From assembly GCA_944324425.1 (NCBI GenBank), contig CALUWE010000017.1:1-43098 (forward strand): 43,098 nucleotides of DNA, in the 5' to 3' direction. Origin of the DNA: Candidatus Gastranaerophilales bacterium. Lineage in GTDB: Bacteria > Cyanobacteriota > Vampirovibrionia > Gastranaerophilales > Gastranaerophilaceae. The notes under the pieces are model-generated. The model was not told where the DNA came from and did no database searches. It was given only the letters and a program-made list of their open reading frames with translations. Both the position numbers and the translations under genes were made by a program. Within the stretch, counting starts at the first letter, position 1. Every line of letters begins with the position of its first letter. Below are positions 22,182 to 31,607 of this stretch, in pieces.

Positions 22182-24287
22182 ATGAGAAAAATATTTACGG
22201 TTTTATTTGCCATATTTGCGCTTTTGTTTACAACACAAAGCTTATTTGCGGCTGTTGGAGATTATAAAAACAATTTATTAAAAATTGAAATTACAAAGCT
22301 TGACGAAGACAGCTATGATATAGGTTTATACACCCAAAAGGTTTATAATGAACCTGTTAAAATCATTAAAAAAACCGATACCGTTTATTATTTCCTGTTG
22401 CCTGAAACAAGCAATTCAATAACATCCGTTACACCAAACGACGCCGTTAAAAATGTTCTCATAAAATCTTATCCTTATGCAGGGCAAGATATGGAAAACA
22501 GCTACACAAAAGTAGCAATCATAACCTCTAAACCCGTTAATTTATCAACATCTTTGAGAACTCTTGATACATCAATATCCCCGAGATTAGACCCCATTCG
22601 TCTTGCAAGGCTTGATAAAGTTTTTGAAAGATACTCTGACCGTTTAGCTGAAAATAACATCCCGACACCTTTATCGGAATTCAGAAAACAAACTGTTGTA
22701 GCTCAAAGACCGAATCTTGAAAGCAATGTCAGTGTAAAGGAAAAAGAAGAAAAAATTGCATCTTCAAAAACTCCCGCAGCAAAGCCTGCTCAAACGGTTC
22801 AAAAACCAAAACCTGCAGCTCAAACAACGGCAAAGAAAACTCAGCCTGTTAAGCAAGCGGTTAAAAAACCTGCACAAACTACCGTAAAAAAACCCGTTGT
22901 TGTTGCGCAAAAACCAAAAACACAAACCGTTGTTAAAAAACAGCAACAGGTGCAAACAGTTAAAAAACAACCGACCCAAACAACAAAAGTTGCTGTTAAC
23001 AAACCTGCGGTTGCAGCAAAACCTGCTGCTGTTGCCGTCAAACAGGTTCAAAAACCCCAAACCAAACCTTTGGCAACAACACCTGTTCAAAAAACCGTAC
23101 AAAAACAAGAACAGCCAAAAATTGCTTACAGCAAGGAAACAGCGCCTTCCGCAGTTCAAACTCCTCAAGCGCAAACAAAACCGCAGCCTGTTGACAACAA
23201 AACAATAAAACTTGCGCAAAAACAGGCGGAAGAAAGAAAGCAGGTTGAAGAATTTGAAAAACAACTTGCAACAACAGAACCCATAGACGCTGAATTCGGC
23301 AAAAAAGTTCCCGTTGAAAACTTAGACGAAAACAAAGACATAAAAGCGGAAATTGTGGAACCGATTCAAAATATTCCGCAGAAAAACATGCCGCAAAAAA
23401 GCGCTCCTGCAAGCAATTCAAACAACAATACTTATGTTCTTTTGGGCTTATTTGTCGTTCTGTTTGCTTTATATGTCTTGGCAAAGAAAAATTCTTCAAT
23501 AAAGCAAAAACAAGCGCTTGAAACAGTAAATAAACAAAATAAAGCAAAAACAGCCGACGATATTAAAGAATTTCTTAAACAGCGCACGGCAATCAAAAAA
23601 CAAGCCGAAGAATTGCTTGAAAAGGAAACCGATACAGAAGAAATTGCAAACGTCCAACCTGCAATGCAGCCGCAACAAATTGAACCGGCCGCAGTGGCTC
23701 CTCAAATGTATGTTCAAAATCAGGCGGAACAATATTATTATGAAGAACCGGCAGCTGTTGCAGACAGCGAAAGCGAAAAAATTGAAGCTTTCAATGCTTA
23801 TATGGACAATATTTCAGAAGATATTCCTTCAACTTTCGAAGCGGAAACCACTCTTCAAGCTATTTCCGATATAACAGAGGACGATGCGGTCATTGCCCAA
23901 TTATACACTCCTATTGAAAACGTTTCAGGCAGCTATGCCACATATACTCAAGAAAATGAAGTTCAGCCGATTGTACAACAAGGAACTTATGTTGAACCTG
24001 CAAATAATAATGACGACGTAGCAACCATTGTATCTTCCTCTAAATTAACGGAAACAAGGGGCTTATACCTCGCAAAATTTGAAGGTGCAACTTCTCTTGT
24101 AGGTTACATTCAAGATGATATTTACGTTTTATACAACTTTGGCGATGTCAATGTTCAAGACACAAGAATTGAATCAAGCCTTGCTCAAGAAAACGATACA
24201 GACAGCATCTATATTGTAAAAACCGGCGGCAAAAAGCTTATGGTAAAATCCACTCCATACGATATGAGCTTAGAAATGGTTATGTAA
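22182..24287 (+). CDS. Large single-pass envelope protein with Lys/Pro/Gln/Ala linker
   Basis: A 701-aa protein. The signal peptide is MRKIFTVLFAIFALLFTTQS and so on to FAA. A beta-rich domain (about 25-160) follows, then a long low-complexity linker (about 185-340) of repeated KP, QT, VKK and AAKP units. One transmembrane segment, YVLLGLFVVLFALYVLAKK, is at about 416-434, and an acidic cytoplasmic part of about 270 residues ends the protein. The layout (exported domain, extended Pro/Lys linker, helix, cytoplasmic domain) resembles FimV- or TonB-like envelope-spanning proteins, but no family motif was found. It diverges from era. Reverse-frame ORFs across the linker are compositional artefacts. 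Confidence 0.8.
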   Translation: MRKIFTVLFAIFALLFTTQSLFAAVGDYKNNLLKIEITKLDEDSYDIGLYTQKVYNEPVKIIKKTDTVYYFLLPETSNSITSVTPNDAVKNVLIKSYPYAGQDMENSYTKVAIITSKPVNLSTSLRTLDTSISPRLDPIRLARLDKVFERYSDRLAENNIPTPLSEFRKQTVVAQRPNLESNVSVKEKEEKIASSKTPAAKPAQTVQKPKPAAQTTAKKTQPVKQAVKKPAQTTVKKPVVVAQKPKTQTVVKKQQQVQTVKKQPTQTTKVAVNKPAVAAKPAAVAVKQVQKPQTKPLATTPVQKTVQKQEQPKIAYSKETAPSAVQTPQAQTKPQPVDNKTIKLAQKQAEERKQVEEFEKQLATTEPIDAEFGKKVPVENLDENKDIKAEIVEPIQNIPQKNMPQKSAPASNSNNNTYVLLGLFVVLFALYVLAKKNSSIKQKQALETVNKQNKAKTADDIKEFLKQRTAIKKQAEELLEKETDTEEIANVQPAMQPQQIEPAAVAPQMYVQNQAEQYYYEEPAAVADSESEKIEAFNAYMDNISEDIPSTFEAETTLQAISDITEDDAVIAQLYTPIENVSGSYATYTQENEVQPIVQQGTYVEPANNNDDVATIVSSSKLTETRGLYLAKFEGATSLVGYIQDDIYVLYNFGDVNVQDTRIESSLAQENDTDSIYIVKTGGKKLMVKSTPYDMSLEMVM

Positions 24288-24372
24288 TAAGGCCGCCGTT
24301 CACTGTTACATCTTGAATTAAATTGGGAATAATATAATTTGGTGCCAAAGTAGTTCAGAACAGGAATTAAAA

Positions 24373-24708
24373 GTGTCGGAAGTAAATGAGGCTTTAACTT
24401 CAGAATCTTTTAATTTTGCCGATTTGTTTTGCAAAATGGGCGACCCCGTCGTGGTCATAAAGCATGAGGAAACAAAAAACAAAGTATTAGAGAGTTTGGA
24501 AGAAGTTGAAAAAAAACTCTTGGGCATTTACGAAGAACAAGAGCTTGTAGACAACTCGGACAAAGAAAAAGAAACCGATGCGCTTGCCGAAGAAATCGGC
24601 TATAAAATTGATTGGTCCGATATTGATTTTACCGGATGGCAAGACATTAAATCGGACAGAATTAACATTGAAAATGCCTTGAAAAAACTTGATGACAAAG
24701 AAAATTAA
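24373..24708 (+). CDS. Small acidic protein, unknown
   Basis: A 111-aa acidic, helical protein read from a GTG start; a CAGGAA sequence about 8 nt upstream may serve as a ribosome site. It begins MSEVNEALTSESFNFADLF, with a Glu/Lys-rich middle (ESLEEVEKKLLGIYEEQEL) and an Asp/Trp-bearing C-terminal part (DWSDIDFTGWQDI). No family is recognised. It follows the 701-aa gene by 85 nt and overlaps the end of convergent flhA by 4 nt. It could be an export chaperone, as such proteins are small and acidic, but this is only suggested by location. Confidence 0.65.
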   Translation: MSEVNEALTSESFNFADLFCKMGDPVVVIKHEETKNKVLESLEEVEKKLLGIYEEQELVDNSDKEKETDALAEEIGYKIDWSDIDFTGWQDIKSDRINIENALKKLDDKEN

Positions 24709-26798
24709 TATCCTTCGCCAATTGTATCAATAGCTTCAACCCTGATGTCAGTTATAAGCTCAGAGTATGAAATTACAACAATTGTGGGGATGTGCCTTTC
24801 TAGCATTTGATATAAAGGCAGCCTTATTCTTGGCGAACACAAAATAACAGGCTGAACGCCGACTGCCTGATGTGCCTTCATTAAGGTATTAGCTGTTGTT
24901 TCAATTAATTCTTGCACCTGCATCGGGTTTAACAAAAACATTGTGCCAAGTTCCGTTCTTTGGCAAGAATCATCCAATGTTTTTTCCCATTCACTGGATA
25001 GCGTGAGTGCATATAAAACCTTATCTTTGTTGCAGTTTTGAAGACAAATTTGTCTGCCAAGTGCCGCTCTTAATCTTTCCGATAAAATATCAGGTTCCTT
25101 TGAAAACCTTGCATAGTCGCATAATCTTTCAAAAATAAAGATAATATCTTTAATTGAAACCTTTTCTCTAATCAGGTTAACAAAAATTTTCCTTAAATCC
25201 GATGTTGAAATAATGGTCGGAACAAGGTCGTTAACTAATGTCGGGTCTTGAGATTTAACAAGTTCCATAAGCTTCAAGACGTCTGTTTTTGTCATTACTT
25301 CATCTACATATTTTCTGACGCAATCTTGAAGGTGGGTTACAATAACATCAACGGCGTCAACCGCAACAATTTTAGAGTTTCTGTCTATATATTGAGGGTC
25401 AATCCAATAAGCTTGTGATTGATATGTTGGGTCCACAGATACAATAACGTTATCAGGAACTTTTTTACCCAAAGCTTCCCATTGATCGGCAATAACCATA
25501 AATTTCGAAGGGTAAACAACGCCTGTTGCAACGGTGTTACCTCTTATTGCAATCAAATATTCGTTATCTTTTATGGCAGATGAATCCATAATTCTTATGT
25601 TCGGAATAATATAACCTAATTCATCCGTTACCCTTTGCCTTAGAGCTGCAATTTTTGCAAGCAGCTGCCCGTCTTGGTCAGGGTCTGCAATAATTAAAAG
25701 TCCGCTTCCCACCTGCAAGCTTAAAACGTCAACACCCAATCTTTCATACATTTTATTCGGGTTAACAAGGTCTTGCATATTTTTTCTGACGGCATCCAAT
25801 TGCCCCAATTGCTGTTGAACATCGGCATTTACAAGAACAGAAATACCTGCAAATATTAAAATAATCGAAAACATAACAAACGGCCACCAAGGAAGGCCTG
25901 TAATGCCGCTTGTAATTGCAATAAACATTAAAAATCCGCATGATAAAAACAAAGCTTGCGGCTTTGATAAAATTTGCAAAGAAACGTCTTTTGCCAAAGA
26001 TGTGCTTGCACCGGTTGAACGTGTCATCACGATACCGGATGAAATTGCCATCAAAAGCGAAGGCAATTGAGACGATAAACCGTCGCCTATGGTTAATATC
26101 GTATATTTTGAAACGGCGTCGGCTAAAGGCATTTGGTTCATTACAACACCTATTATTAAGCCGCCTATAATATTAATGACGGCAATAATAATACCTGCAA
26201 TCGTATCACCTTTAACAAACTTCATGGCGCCGTCCATTGAACCGAACAAGGATGATTCCCTTTGAAGGTCTTCTCTTCTTTTAACCGCTTCTTCAGGTGA
26301 AATTAAACCTTGGTTAAAATCGGCGTCAATTGTCATTTGCTTACCCGGCATAGCGTCTAATGCAAACCTTGCTGATACTTCAGCAATACGTTCGGCACCT
26401 TTTGTAATTACCATAAATTGAACAACCGTAATAATCAAAAAGATAACGCCGCCGACAACCATATTGCCGCCGGTTACGAACGTTCCGAACGCATGGATAA
26501 CTTCGCCCGCATCGCCTTTAGCTAAAATAAGCCTTGTGGATGCAATGGATAAAACCAGCCTGAACATTGTACCGATAAGGATAATTGACGGAAACGAAGC
26601 CAATTCCAAAGGTTTCTGCACAAACAAAGAAAACATCAAAAGCACAATACCAAGCGCAATATTCAATGAAATCGAAAAATTGATAACCCAATTAGGCATT
26701 TCAATAAGCAAAATTAATACAAGGGCAATAACGAATATTGCCATTAAAATTTCGCTTATAGGGTTATTTGCAATTGTTGTCTTTCCTTGTGCGGCCAT
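24705..26798 (-). CDS. flhA: Flagellar export membrane protein FlhA
   Basis: A 697-aa FlhA/SctV-family protein, the export-gate ring of type III secretion. The N-terminal half has about eight transmembrane helices. The FHIPEP-family signature region reads MPGKQMTIDADFNQGLI at about 150-166, followed by the cytoplasmic FHIPEP loop. The C-terminal cytoplasmic half is a substrate- and chaperone-docking nonamer domain. Length matches FlhA. Neighbouring fliE, fliF and fliH favour the flagellar over the injectisome (SctV) assignment. It is the last gene of the cluster, 8 nt after fliH; flhB and fliI, usual companions, are absent from the window. Confidence 0.93.
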   Translation of the reverse strand: MAAQGKTTIANNPISEILMAIFVIALVLILLIEMPNWVINFSISLNIALGIVLLMFSLFVQKPLELASFPSIILIGTMFRLVLSIASTRLILAKGDAGEVIHAFGTFVTGGNMVVGGVIFLIITVVQFMVITKGAERIAEVSARFALDAMPGKQMTIDADFNQGLISPEEAVKRREDLQRESSLFGSMDGAMKFVKGDTIAGIIIAVINIIGGLIIGVVMNQMPLADAVSKYTILTIGDGLSSQLPSLLMAISSGIVMTRSTGASTSLAKDVSLQILSKPQALFLSCGFLMFIAITSGITGLPWWPFVMFSIILIFAGISVLVNADVQQQLGQLDAVRKNMQDLVNPNKMYERLGVDVLSLQVGSGLLIIADPDQDGQLLAKIAALRQRVTDELGYIIPNIRIMDSSAIKDNEYLIAIRGNTVATGVVYPSKFMVIADQWEALGKKVPDNVIVSVDPTYQSQAYWIDPQYIDRNSKIVAVDAVDVIVTHLQDCVRKYVDEVMTKTDVLKLMELVKSQDPTLVNDLVPTIISTSDLRKIFVNLIREKVSIKDIIFIFERLCDYARFSKEPDILSERLRAALGRQICLQNCNKDKVLYALTLSSEWEKTLDDSCQRTELGTMFLLNPMQVQELIETTANTLMKAHQAVGVQPVILCSPRIRLPLYQMLERHIPTIVVISYSELITDIRVEAIDTIGEGY

Positions 26799-26806
26799 CT
26801 ATTTTT

Positions 26807-27670
26807 CTATTCGCCCCCTTTATAAATTCCGAAGGCATTTTGAATTATACTCAGTTGAGTTGTAAAATTGGCATCTATTACACCGTTGCTTGCAATAACC
26901 GTGCAAGAGCCTTTTTCAATAAGTTCATCCGATGCTACTATTATTTTCGCATCTATAACAGAATCTGCCAAAATTTCAGGAATAGAAGCTTTTGTAAACT
27001 CAACATCTTCAGGATTAACTTTTACCGTTATTTTTTCTTCGTTTGCGCCCAATTCATTAAAAACTTCAGATAAAACTTCCTTTAAAACATCATTTGATAA
27101 AGATACTTCTTTTTTAATGATTTTTTTAGCAACTTCAAGCGCAATTTCTAAAATATGCCCTGACATTTCTTCATACGCTTCTTTTCTTGCGGAAACTATT
27201 TGAGAAAGAGAATCCTTTAACAGGGCAATTTCGTTTTCCGCTTCTAAGAGCCCGTTTTTATAGCCCTCACGGGCAGCCACTTCTCTTATGGTTCTTGCTT
27301 CTTCTTGCGCACGGGAAACAAGCGCTCTTTCATCAATTCTTCGAAAGCCTCTTCTTCTTTCTCCTCTCCTTCTTTCATATCTTTCTTTAAATTCAAGATT
27401 GGAAACATCGACTTTTTCGTATTCATCGAGCTTAATTTCAAGCTCTGTTTTTTCTTTTTTTAAAGGCTTGGCTTCCTTTTTTTCAATGGGGGCTGCTGTT
27501 GAATTTTCAATTTCTTCTTTCAGTTTTGCTTTTTCTTTTTTTTCTTGCGCCTTCTTTTTAAGCGCATTAACTTTCCCCGCACCTGCTTTAATTATATTGC
27601 GGGAGCGGACATTTGAATTAACTTCAACTTCTTCTTTTTGTTCTTTTGTAACTTTCTTTTTAATTATCAT
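26807..27670 (-). CDS. fliH: FliH-like export ATPase regulator
   Basis: A 287-aa FliH/SctL-family protein, which would couple the export ATPase to the C ring. The N-terminal 110 residues are highly charged and low-complexity (Lys/Glu/Arg, including ERRRGERRRGFRR), longer than in typical FliH. A long helix follows (about 120-200). The C-terminal domain resembles V-ATPase subunit E, with the FliH-type ending EKGSCTVIASNGVIDANFTTQL. The gene overlaps the end of the FliG-like gene by 11 nt. The partner ATPase FliI is not in this window. Confidence 0.8.
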   Translation of the reverse strand: MIIKKKVTKEQKEEVEVNSNVRSRNIIKAGAGKVNALKKKAQEKKEKAKLKEEIENSTAAPIEKKEAKPLKKEKTELEIKLDEYEKVDVSNLEFKERYERRRGERRRGFRRIDERALVSRAQEEARTIREVAAREGYKNGLLEAENEIALLKDSLSQIVSARKEAYEEMSGHILEIALEVAKKIIKKEVSLSNDVLKEVLSEVFNELGANEEKITVKVNPEDVEFTKASIPEILADSVIDAKIIVASDELIEKGSCTVIASNGVIDANFTTQLSIIQNAFGIYKGGE

Positions 27671-28730
27671 GATCTGAAAGCTTCTCTTCCAAATACTTTA
27701 CGATGACATTAGAAACTCTTGCGGGAATTTTTACCTCATCTTTTGTATAAGGAGATAAAACAAATTGTTTAATTAAAGGTCTTTCATTATCTATAATATT
27801 AGAAATTTTATTTTTATCATTAGTTTTAACAATTTTAAACAATTTGGCATAAATTCTGTCAGGTGAAACCACTTTGGGCTCAGGCAAAACCTCTTTTATT
27901 TCGTTTAAACACCTTATTGTAATGCCTTTATCAATCTTTTGCTCCAAATTAGGCATTTTTACATATTGAGACAAAACTTGCGCCTCAGACTGGTTGAATT
28001 TTGCAATAATTGCTTCCGCCTTTTCTTTTGGCAGTTTTTTAATCAACAATGCAAGAGAAGCTAATTTCAAAATTTTGGCATCTGACAGGTCGTCTCCGAT
28101 GGATTGCTCTTCTTCAAATTGCGCTTGGCTCATAACATCTATACTTGATTGGCTCATTGTGTTTTGCGCCAGTTTGTCATCAATTTTGCCTTTTGCCTTC
28201 AAATCTTCAATTGCTTGCTTAAAGCAGTTTTTAACCTGAATTTCAATAACTTGTATTGTCTGCTCTTGAGGAAGATTTTTGCTTATTGCCTGCTTTGCAA
28301 TTTCAAAAACCGTAAAAGCAACCTTTTGTAAAACTCCTTCTCTGAGTTCAGGCGCAATACCGCCGTTTATAAGGTCAATAGACTTATGGAATGTCCATTC
28401 CCCTATAAACTGGGTTATCATGCTTGCCTGTTGAGCGTTTAAGTTATATTTTTCATCCTTAACAAGGGCATCTCCGCACAACAAACAAAATTTATGGATA
28501 ATTTCAACTACAAATTTTCTGTCAGCTTCGGATATATTGCCGGGTATAACCTGACTTGCCTCCATTGCAAGATTTTTGGCAAATGCCTTTTGGTCAAACC
28601 CCTGAATGACTCTTGCAGGCTTTTGTTGACCAGCCGCTTGCCCTTGGGGCTGATTTGCCTGTTGATTATTAGCGGCATTCGCTGGTGCCGGTTTTTGTGG
28701 TTGTGCTTTTTGCGTTGGCTGTGGCGGCAT
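27660..28730 (-). CDS. Divergent FliG-like protein in the fliG position
   Basis: A 356-aa protein between fliF and fliH, exactly where fliG normally lies. Residues 1-50 are a Pro/Gln/Ala/Asn-rich tail not usual in FliG. The block LASLALLIKKLPKEKAEAII (about 220-240) resembles the FliG repeat that pairs a hydrophobic helix with a P-E-K-A-A turn. IDNERPLIKQFV near residue 310 recalls the EHPQ motif of the FliG middle domain. Only about 45 residues follow, so the C-terminal torque domain appears absent. Overall it does not read as a standard FliG, and the central part (50-210) is unfamiliar. The fliF product keeps a FliG-binding-like C-terminus, supporting a binding partner here. Confidence 0.5.
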   Translation of the reverse strand: MPPQPTQKAQPQKPAPANAANNQQANQPQGQAAGQQKPARVIQGFDQKAFAKNLAMEASQVIPGNISEADRKFVVEIIHKFCLLCGDALVKDEKYNLNAQQASMITQFIGEWTFHKSIDLINGGIAPELREGVLQKVAFTVFEIAKQAISKNLPQEQTIQVIEIQVKNCFKQAIEDLKAKGKIDDKLAQNTMSQSSIDVMSQAQFEEEQSIGDDLSDAKILKLASLALLIKKLPKEKAEAIIAKFNQSEAQVLSQYVKMPNLEQKIDKGITIRCLNEIKEVLPEPKVVSPDRIYAKLFKIVKTNDKNKISNIIDNERPLIKQFVLSPYTKDEVKIPARVSNVIVKYLEEKLSDHDN

Positions 28731-28769
28731 TTTCTAAATCCAATTTATGACATTTAAAATTATACATTA

Positions 28770-30503
28770 TTAACTGGCTTCAATCCAGCTTTTGAGTTTT
28801 TCAATTGCTTCCAAATCATCAAGCCCCGAATAATCTGCGGCAAGTTCTGAAATTGCATCATCAATATCACTATCTTTTTCAGGTTTTTTGGGTTCTTCTT
28901 TTGTTTGAACGGGCGCATTTTGCTGTGCTTGCGCTGCCGCTTGTTGCGCCTGAAGTTTTTGCAAATTCTGTTGTTCCAACAAATTCTGCGCCATTGCAGC
29001 CTGTCTTTGAATTAATTCCTGAGCTTTTGAATGTACGTCTTTCAATTGCTTTTCCTGTTCTTTTGCTTTTGCTCTTAATTCGTTCAATTCTTCGTTATGC
29101 CTGTCTTGTTCTGCTTTTACTCTGTTTGCAATGTATTTTAATCCGAAACCGAGACCTACAAGAAGCGCTAAGCCCACAACCCACCAATGGTTGCCGGATT
29201 CTTCCGGTTTCGGAAGCCTGTTTGGACTATCGGGTGCTAAAATCGGATTAGCGGATTCAACAAATGCTATTGAAACATTTTCTGGGTCTACAAGCGGGCT
29301 TGCAGCGTGGGCAATTAAAGTTTTTAGGTCTTGAATGGTCATGCTCATCGGAATTGCCGACTGTTCAAGAGAAACCGCAATTGAAATTTCTTCAATGGCA
29401 CCTTCGCCCATAAATTCATTTACTTGTGTTTTTGTAACCCCATATTGTGTTTCATGAGCCTGACGAACATATTTTCTGTCTTGTGAAGAATTTTGCCCCG
29501 AGGTTGGAACACCGTATGGTAAATATACGCTAACCGCATTTATTGCGGAATTGGTATCATTTGTATTATCGCCCAATTTTTCGGTAAAGCCCTGTTCCGA
29601 TACGGCAGCTTTTGATGTCGGGTCATAAATTATGCTTGTTTTTTCAACCGGAGCTTGGGTTAAAAATGTTGAAACGGTTACAACATAATTTCCTTTACCG
29701 ACTAATCTGTCCAATTGAGTTGCAACTTTTTGCTGCATATATCTGTCGTTTTCTTCAATTTTAGCTAATGCGTCATTGTTGCCGCCGATTATACTTGAAT
29801 AAACATTGCCGTTTGTATCCGTTATTGCAATATCTTCAGCCTTTAAGCCCTGAATTGCGCCCAATAAAAGGTTTGTAATAGCCTTTATTTTCATGGAATC
29901 CAATCTTTCGCCCGCATCCAGCTGAATTTGAACGGTAGCCGTGATTGGTTTTTCATTTTTAGAGAACAATGATTGTTCGGGAACCGAAACAAATACTTGA
30001 GCATTTTTAATCGGAGGAATTTTTCTTATTAATCTTGCAAGCTCTCCGTTCATTGCTCTTATTAAACGTATTCTTTTATCTTCTTTAGTTGATGTAAAAT
30101 CACCGGTATCAAAAATTTCCAAACCGACATGTTCATCAACAAGGCCTGATTGAACCATCTGTAAAATTGCAATATCTCTTTGATCTTCCGTGATTTTATC
30201 TTTAGCGGATAATACAATTGAAGATTTTGTACCGTCCAAAACTCTTCTTGCCTTAATGCCCTGACGAGCCAAAAGCGCTTGGACTTCAATTGCAAGACCG
30301 ATTTTATCCGTTGTAAACAAGGAAATGTCTTCCTGAATAACTTTTGGCGCAGGCGCTGCCGGCACACCGTCTTTTGAGGCTTTGTTACCCGAACCCATAG
30401 CAATAGCACAAATTGCAATAATTAAAACCACAACTACTGCTACAATTCCTGCTATGACCCCGTAAAAAAGGGTTTTATTTTCCATTAAAGCTTTTAGATC
30501 CAT
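28770..30503 (-). CDS. fliF: Flagellar MS-ring protein FliF
   Basis: A 577-aa MS-ring protein. Transmembrane helix 1 is at about 13-36 (FYGVIAGIVAVVVVLIIAI). The YscJ/FliF ring-building domains follow, with the strong match SVPEQSLFSKNEKPITATV. The beta-collar region has VTVSTFLTQAPVEKTSIIYDP. Transmembrane helix 2 is WWVVGLALLVGLGFGLKYI at about 443. The cytoplasmic tail has a Gln/Ala-rich coiled coil and ends LEAIEKLKSWIEAS, like the FliG-binding end of known FliF. Length is typical of FliF, not of the shorter injectisome SctJ. It lies upstream of the FliG-like gene with a 39-nt gap. Confidence 0.95.
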   Translation of the reverse strand: MDLKALMENKTLFYGVIAGIVAVVVVLIIAICAIAMGSGNKASKDGVPAAPAPKVIQEDISLFTTDKIGLAIEVQALLARQGIKARRVLDGTKSSIVLSAKDKITEDQRDIAILQMVQSGLVDEHVGLEIFDTGDFTSTKEDKRIRLIRAMNGELARLIRKIPPIKNAQVFVSVPEQSLFSKNEKPITATVQIQLDAGERLDSMKIKAITNLLLGAIQGLKAEDIAITDTNGNVYSSIIGGNNDALAKIEENDRYMQQKVATQLDRLVGKGNYVVTVSTFLTQAPVEKTSIIYDPTSKAAVSEQGFTEKLGDNTNDTNSAINAVSVYLPYGVPTSGQNSSQDRKYVRQAHETQYGVTKTQVNEFMGEGAIEEISIAVSLEQSAIPMSMTIQDLKTLIAHAASPLVDPENVSIAFVESANPILAPDSPNRLPKPEESGNHWWVVGLALLVGLGFGLKYIANRVKAEQDRHNEELNELRAKAKEQEKQLKDVHSKAQELIQRQAAMAQNLLEQQNLQKLQAQQAAAQAQQNAPVQTKEEPKKPEKDSDIDDAISELAADYSGLDDLEAIEKLKSWIEAS

Positions 30504-30579
30504 CGCAATTTATTTCTATTTTTTACCGGTGATAAGGTTGCTAAAACTATTATACATTTATTTTTACAGCGGAAAAGAC

Positions 30580-30906
30580 CTATATTGATATTTGCATGAT
30601 TTTTTCATACGTTTGGATGACTTTCCCCAATGCTGTTGTTGCAATATTCATTTGAATTTCAGATTTTTGAATTGCGGCCATAACATCATGGATATCCGCT
30701 TTATCAAGCATCATATCTTCAACCAATTGATCAGGCGCATTTAAGTCCGTATTCAATTGTTCCACTAACCCGCCCATAACCGTTTTAAAATCTGCGGTTT
30801 CGGGTTGCTCAATGCTTTTTATTCTGATTGGACCGTTAAATGTTGAAATTTTACTTGGCTCAATTCTTTCGCCTAGATTTATTTTCGGTGTAATTCCATC
30901 GACCAT
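30580..30906 (-). CDS. fliE: Flagellar rod-MS ring adaptor FliE
   Basis: A 108-aa protein matching FliE, the small adaptor joining the MS ring and rod. The C-terminal block DKADIHDVMAAIQKSEIQMNIATTALGKVIQTYEKIMQISI is the FliE signature (D-x-H-x-V-M-x-A-x-x-K-[SA]-x-I), with typical size and helix content. A GAGG ribosome site precedes the ATG. It is second in the operon, after a lytic transglycosylase gene and 76 nt before fliF. flgB and flgC, which normally precede fliE, are not here. Confidence 0.9.
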   Translation of the reverse strand: MVDGITPKINLGERIEPSKISTFNGPIRIKSIEQPETADFKTVMGGLVEQLNTDLNAPDQLVEDMMLDKADIHDVMAAIQKSEIQMNIATTALGKVIQTYEKIMQISI

Positions 30907-30924
30907 AATTTATTACCTCTTTTT

Positions 30925-31584
30925 TTATAAGTACATACTTAAAATTGATTTAACATAGTTTTGCGTTTCTTTATAAGGGGGAACCCCGTTATATTTTGAA
31001 ACTGCGTTTGGGCCCGCATTGTAGGCGGCAAGCGCTAAAATTTTATTGCCATTAAACCTATCCAACATTGATTTTAAGTATCTGACCCCGCCGTCAATGT
31101 TTTCTTCAGGGTTCATAGGGTCTTTAACGCCTAAGCCTTCTGCGGTTTTCGGCATTAATTGCATTAGGCCCATTGCACCCGCTTTTGATTTTGCATTCGG
31201 GTTAAAGCCTGATTCTTGCTTAACTAAAGCTTTTACCAGTTTTGAATCCATATCGTATTTTTCACAAGTTTTGTCAATCATATCCATAATGTCTGATTTT
31301 GAAATATTTTCCGCCTTAATTTTAGACCCCACGGAAAGTGCGCCAAACGGAATATTAGGGGGAGCATCAAGTGAAAAAACGCTTCCTTTGCTTTTGGTTT
31401 CTTCGACGGATGTTTTTAAAACTTCATTAAAGGGCTTTGAACCAAATTCTTCATCCTGTTCCGTTTTTTGAACATTTTTATTTTCATAAATTGAATTTAT
31501 GTAACTGTCTAGCTGCCGTGCACGGGTAATTGCGGCAGCTTCGCCCGATGAATTTATGTATTTTTGTATGGATGGATTAAACAT
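30925..31584 (-). CDS. Lytic transglycosylase (SLT domain) heading the fli cluster
   Basis: A soluble lytic transglycosylase-type protein of 219 aa from the ATG at 31584 (a GTG at 31629 would give 234 aa). The C-terminal SLT domain has the catalytic Glu in [23 protein letters not shown] and the AYNAGP motif. It would cleave peptidoglycan to let the rod pass through. Neither start gives a Sec signal peptide, so export may use the flagellar-type system itself. The N-terminal 100 residues are hydrophilic and may be an export or docking region. The start is uncertain: AGG lies upstream of 31584, while an inverted repeat overlaps the longer version. First in the operon, 18 nt before fliE. Confidence 0.85.
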   Translation of the reverse strand: MFNPSIQKYINSSGEAAAITRARQLDSYINSIYENKNVQKTEQDEEFGSKPFNEVLKTSVEETKSKGSVFSLDAPPNIPFGALSVGSKIKAENISKSDIMDMIDKTCEKYDMDSKLVKALVKQESGFNPNAKSKAGAMGLMQLMPKTAEGLGVKDPMNPEENIDGGVRYLKSMLDRFNGNKILALAAYNAGPNAVSKYNGVPPYKETQNYVKSILSMYL

Positions 31585-31607
31585 TTTATAACCTGATTTC
31601 CCCAAAC

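Noticed and set aside
22764-23264. Long reverse-strand ORFs of 166-169 aa over the 701-aa gene
   Set aside because: They are Phe/Leu/Cys-rich mirrors of the Lys/Pro/Gln linker, have no ribosome site, and the forward gene with its signal peptide is clearly the real one.
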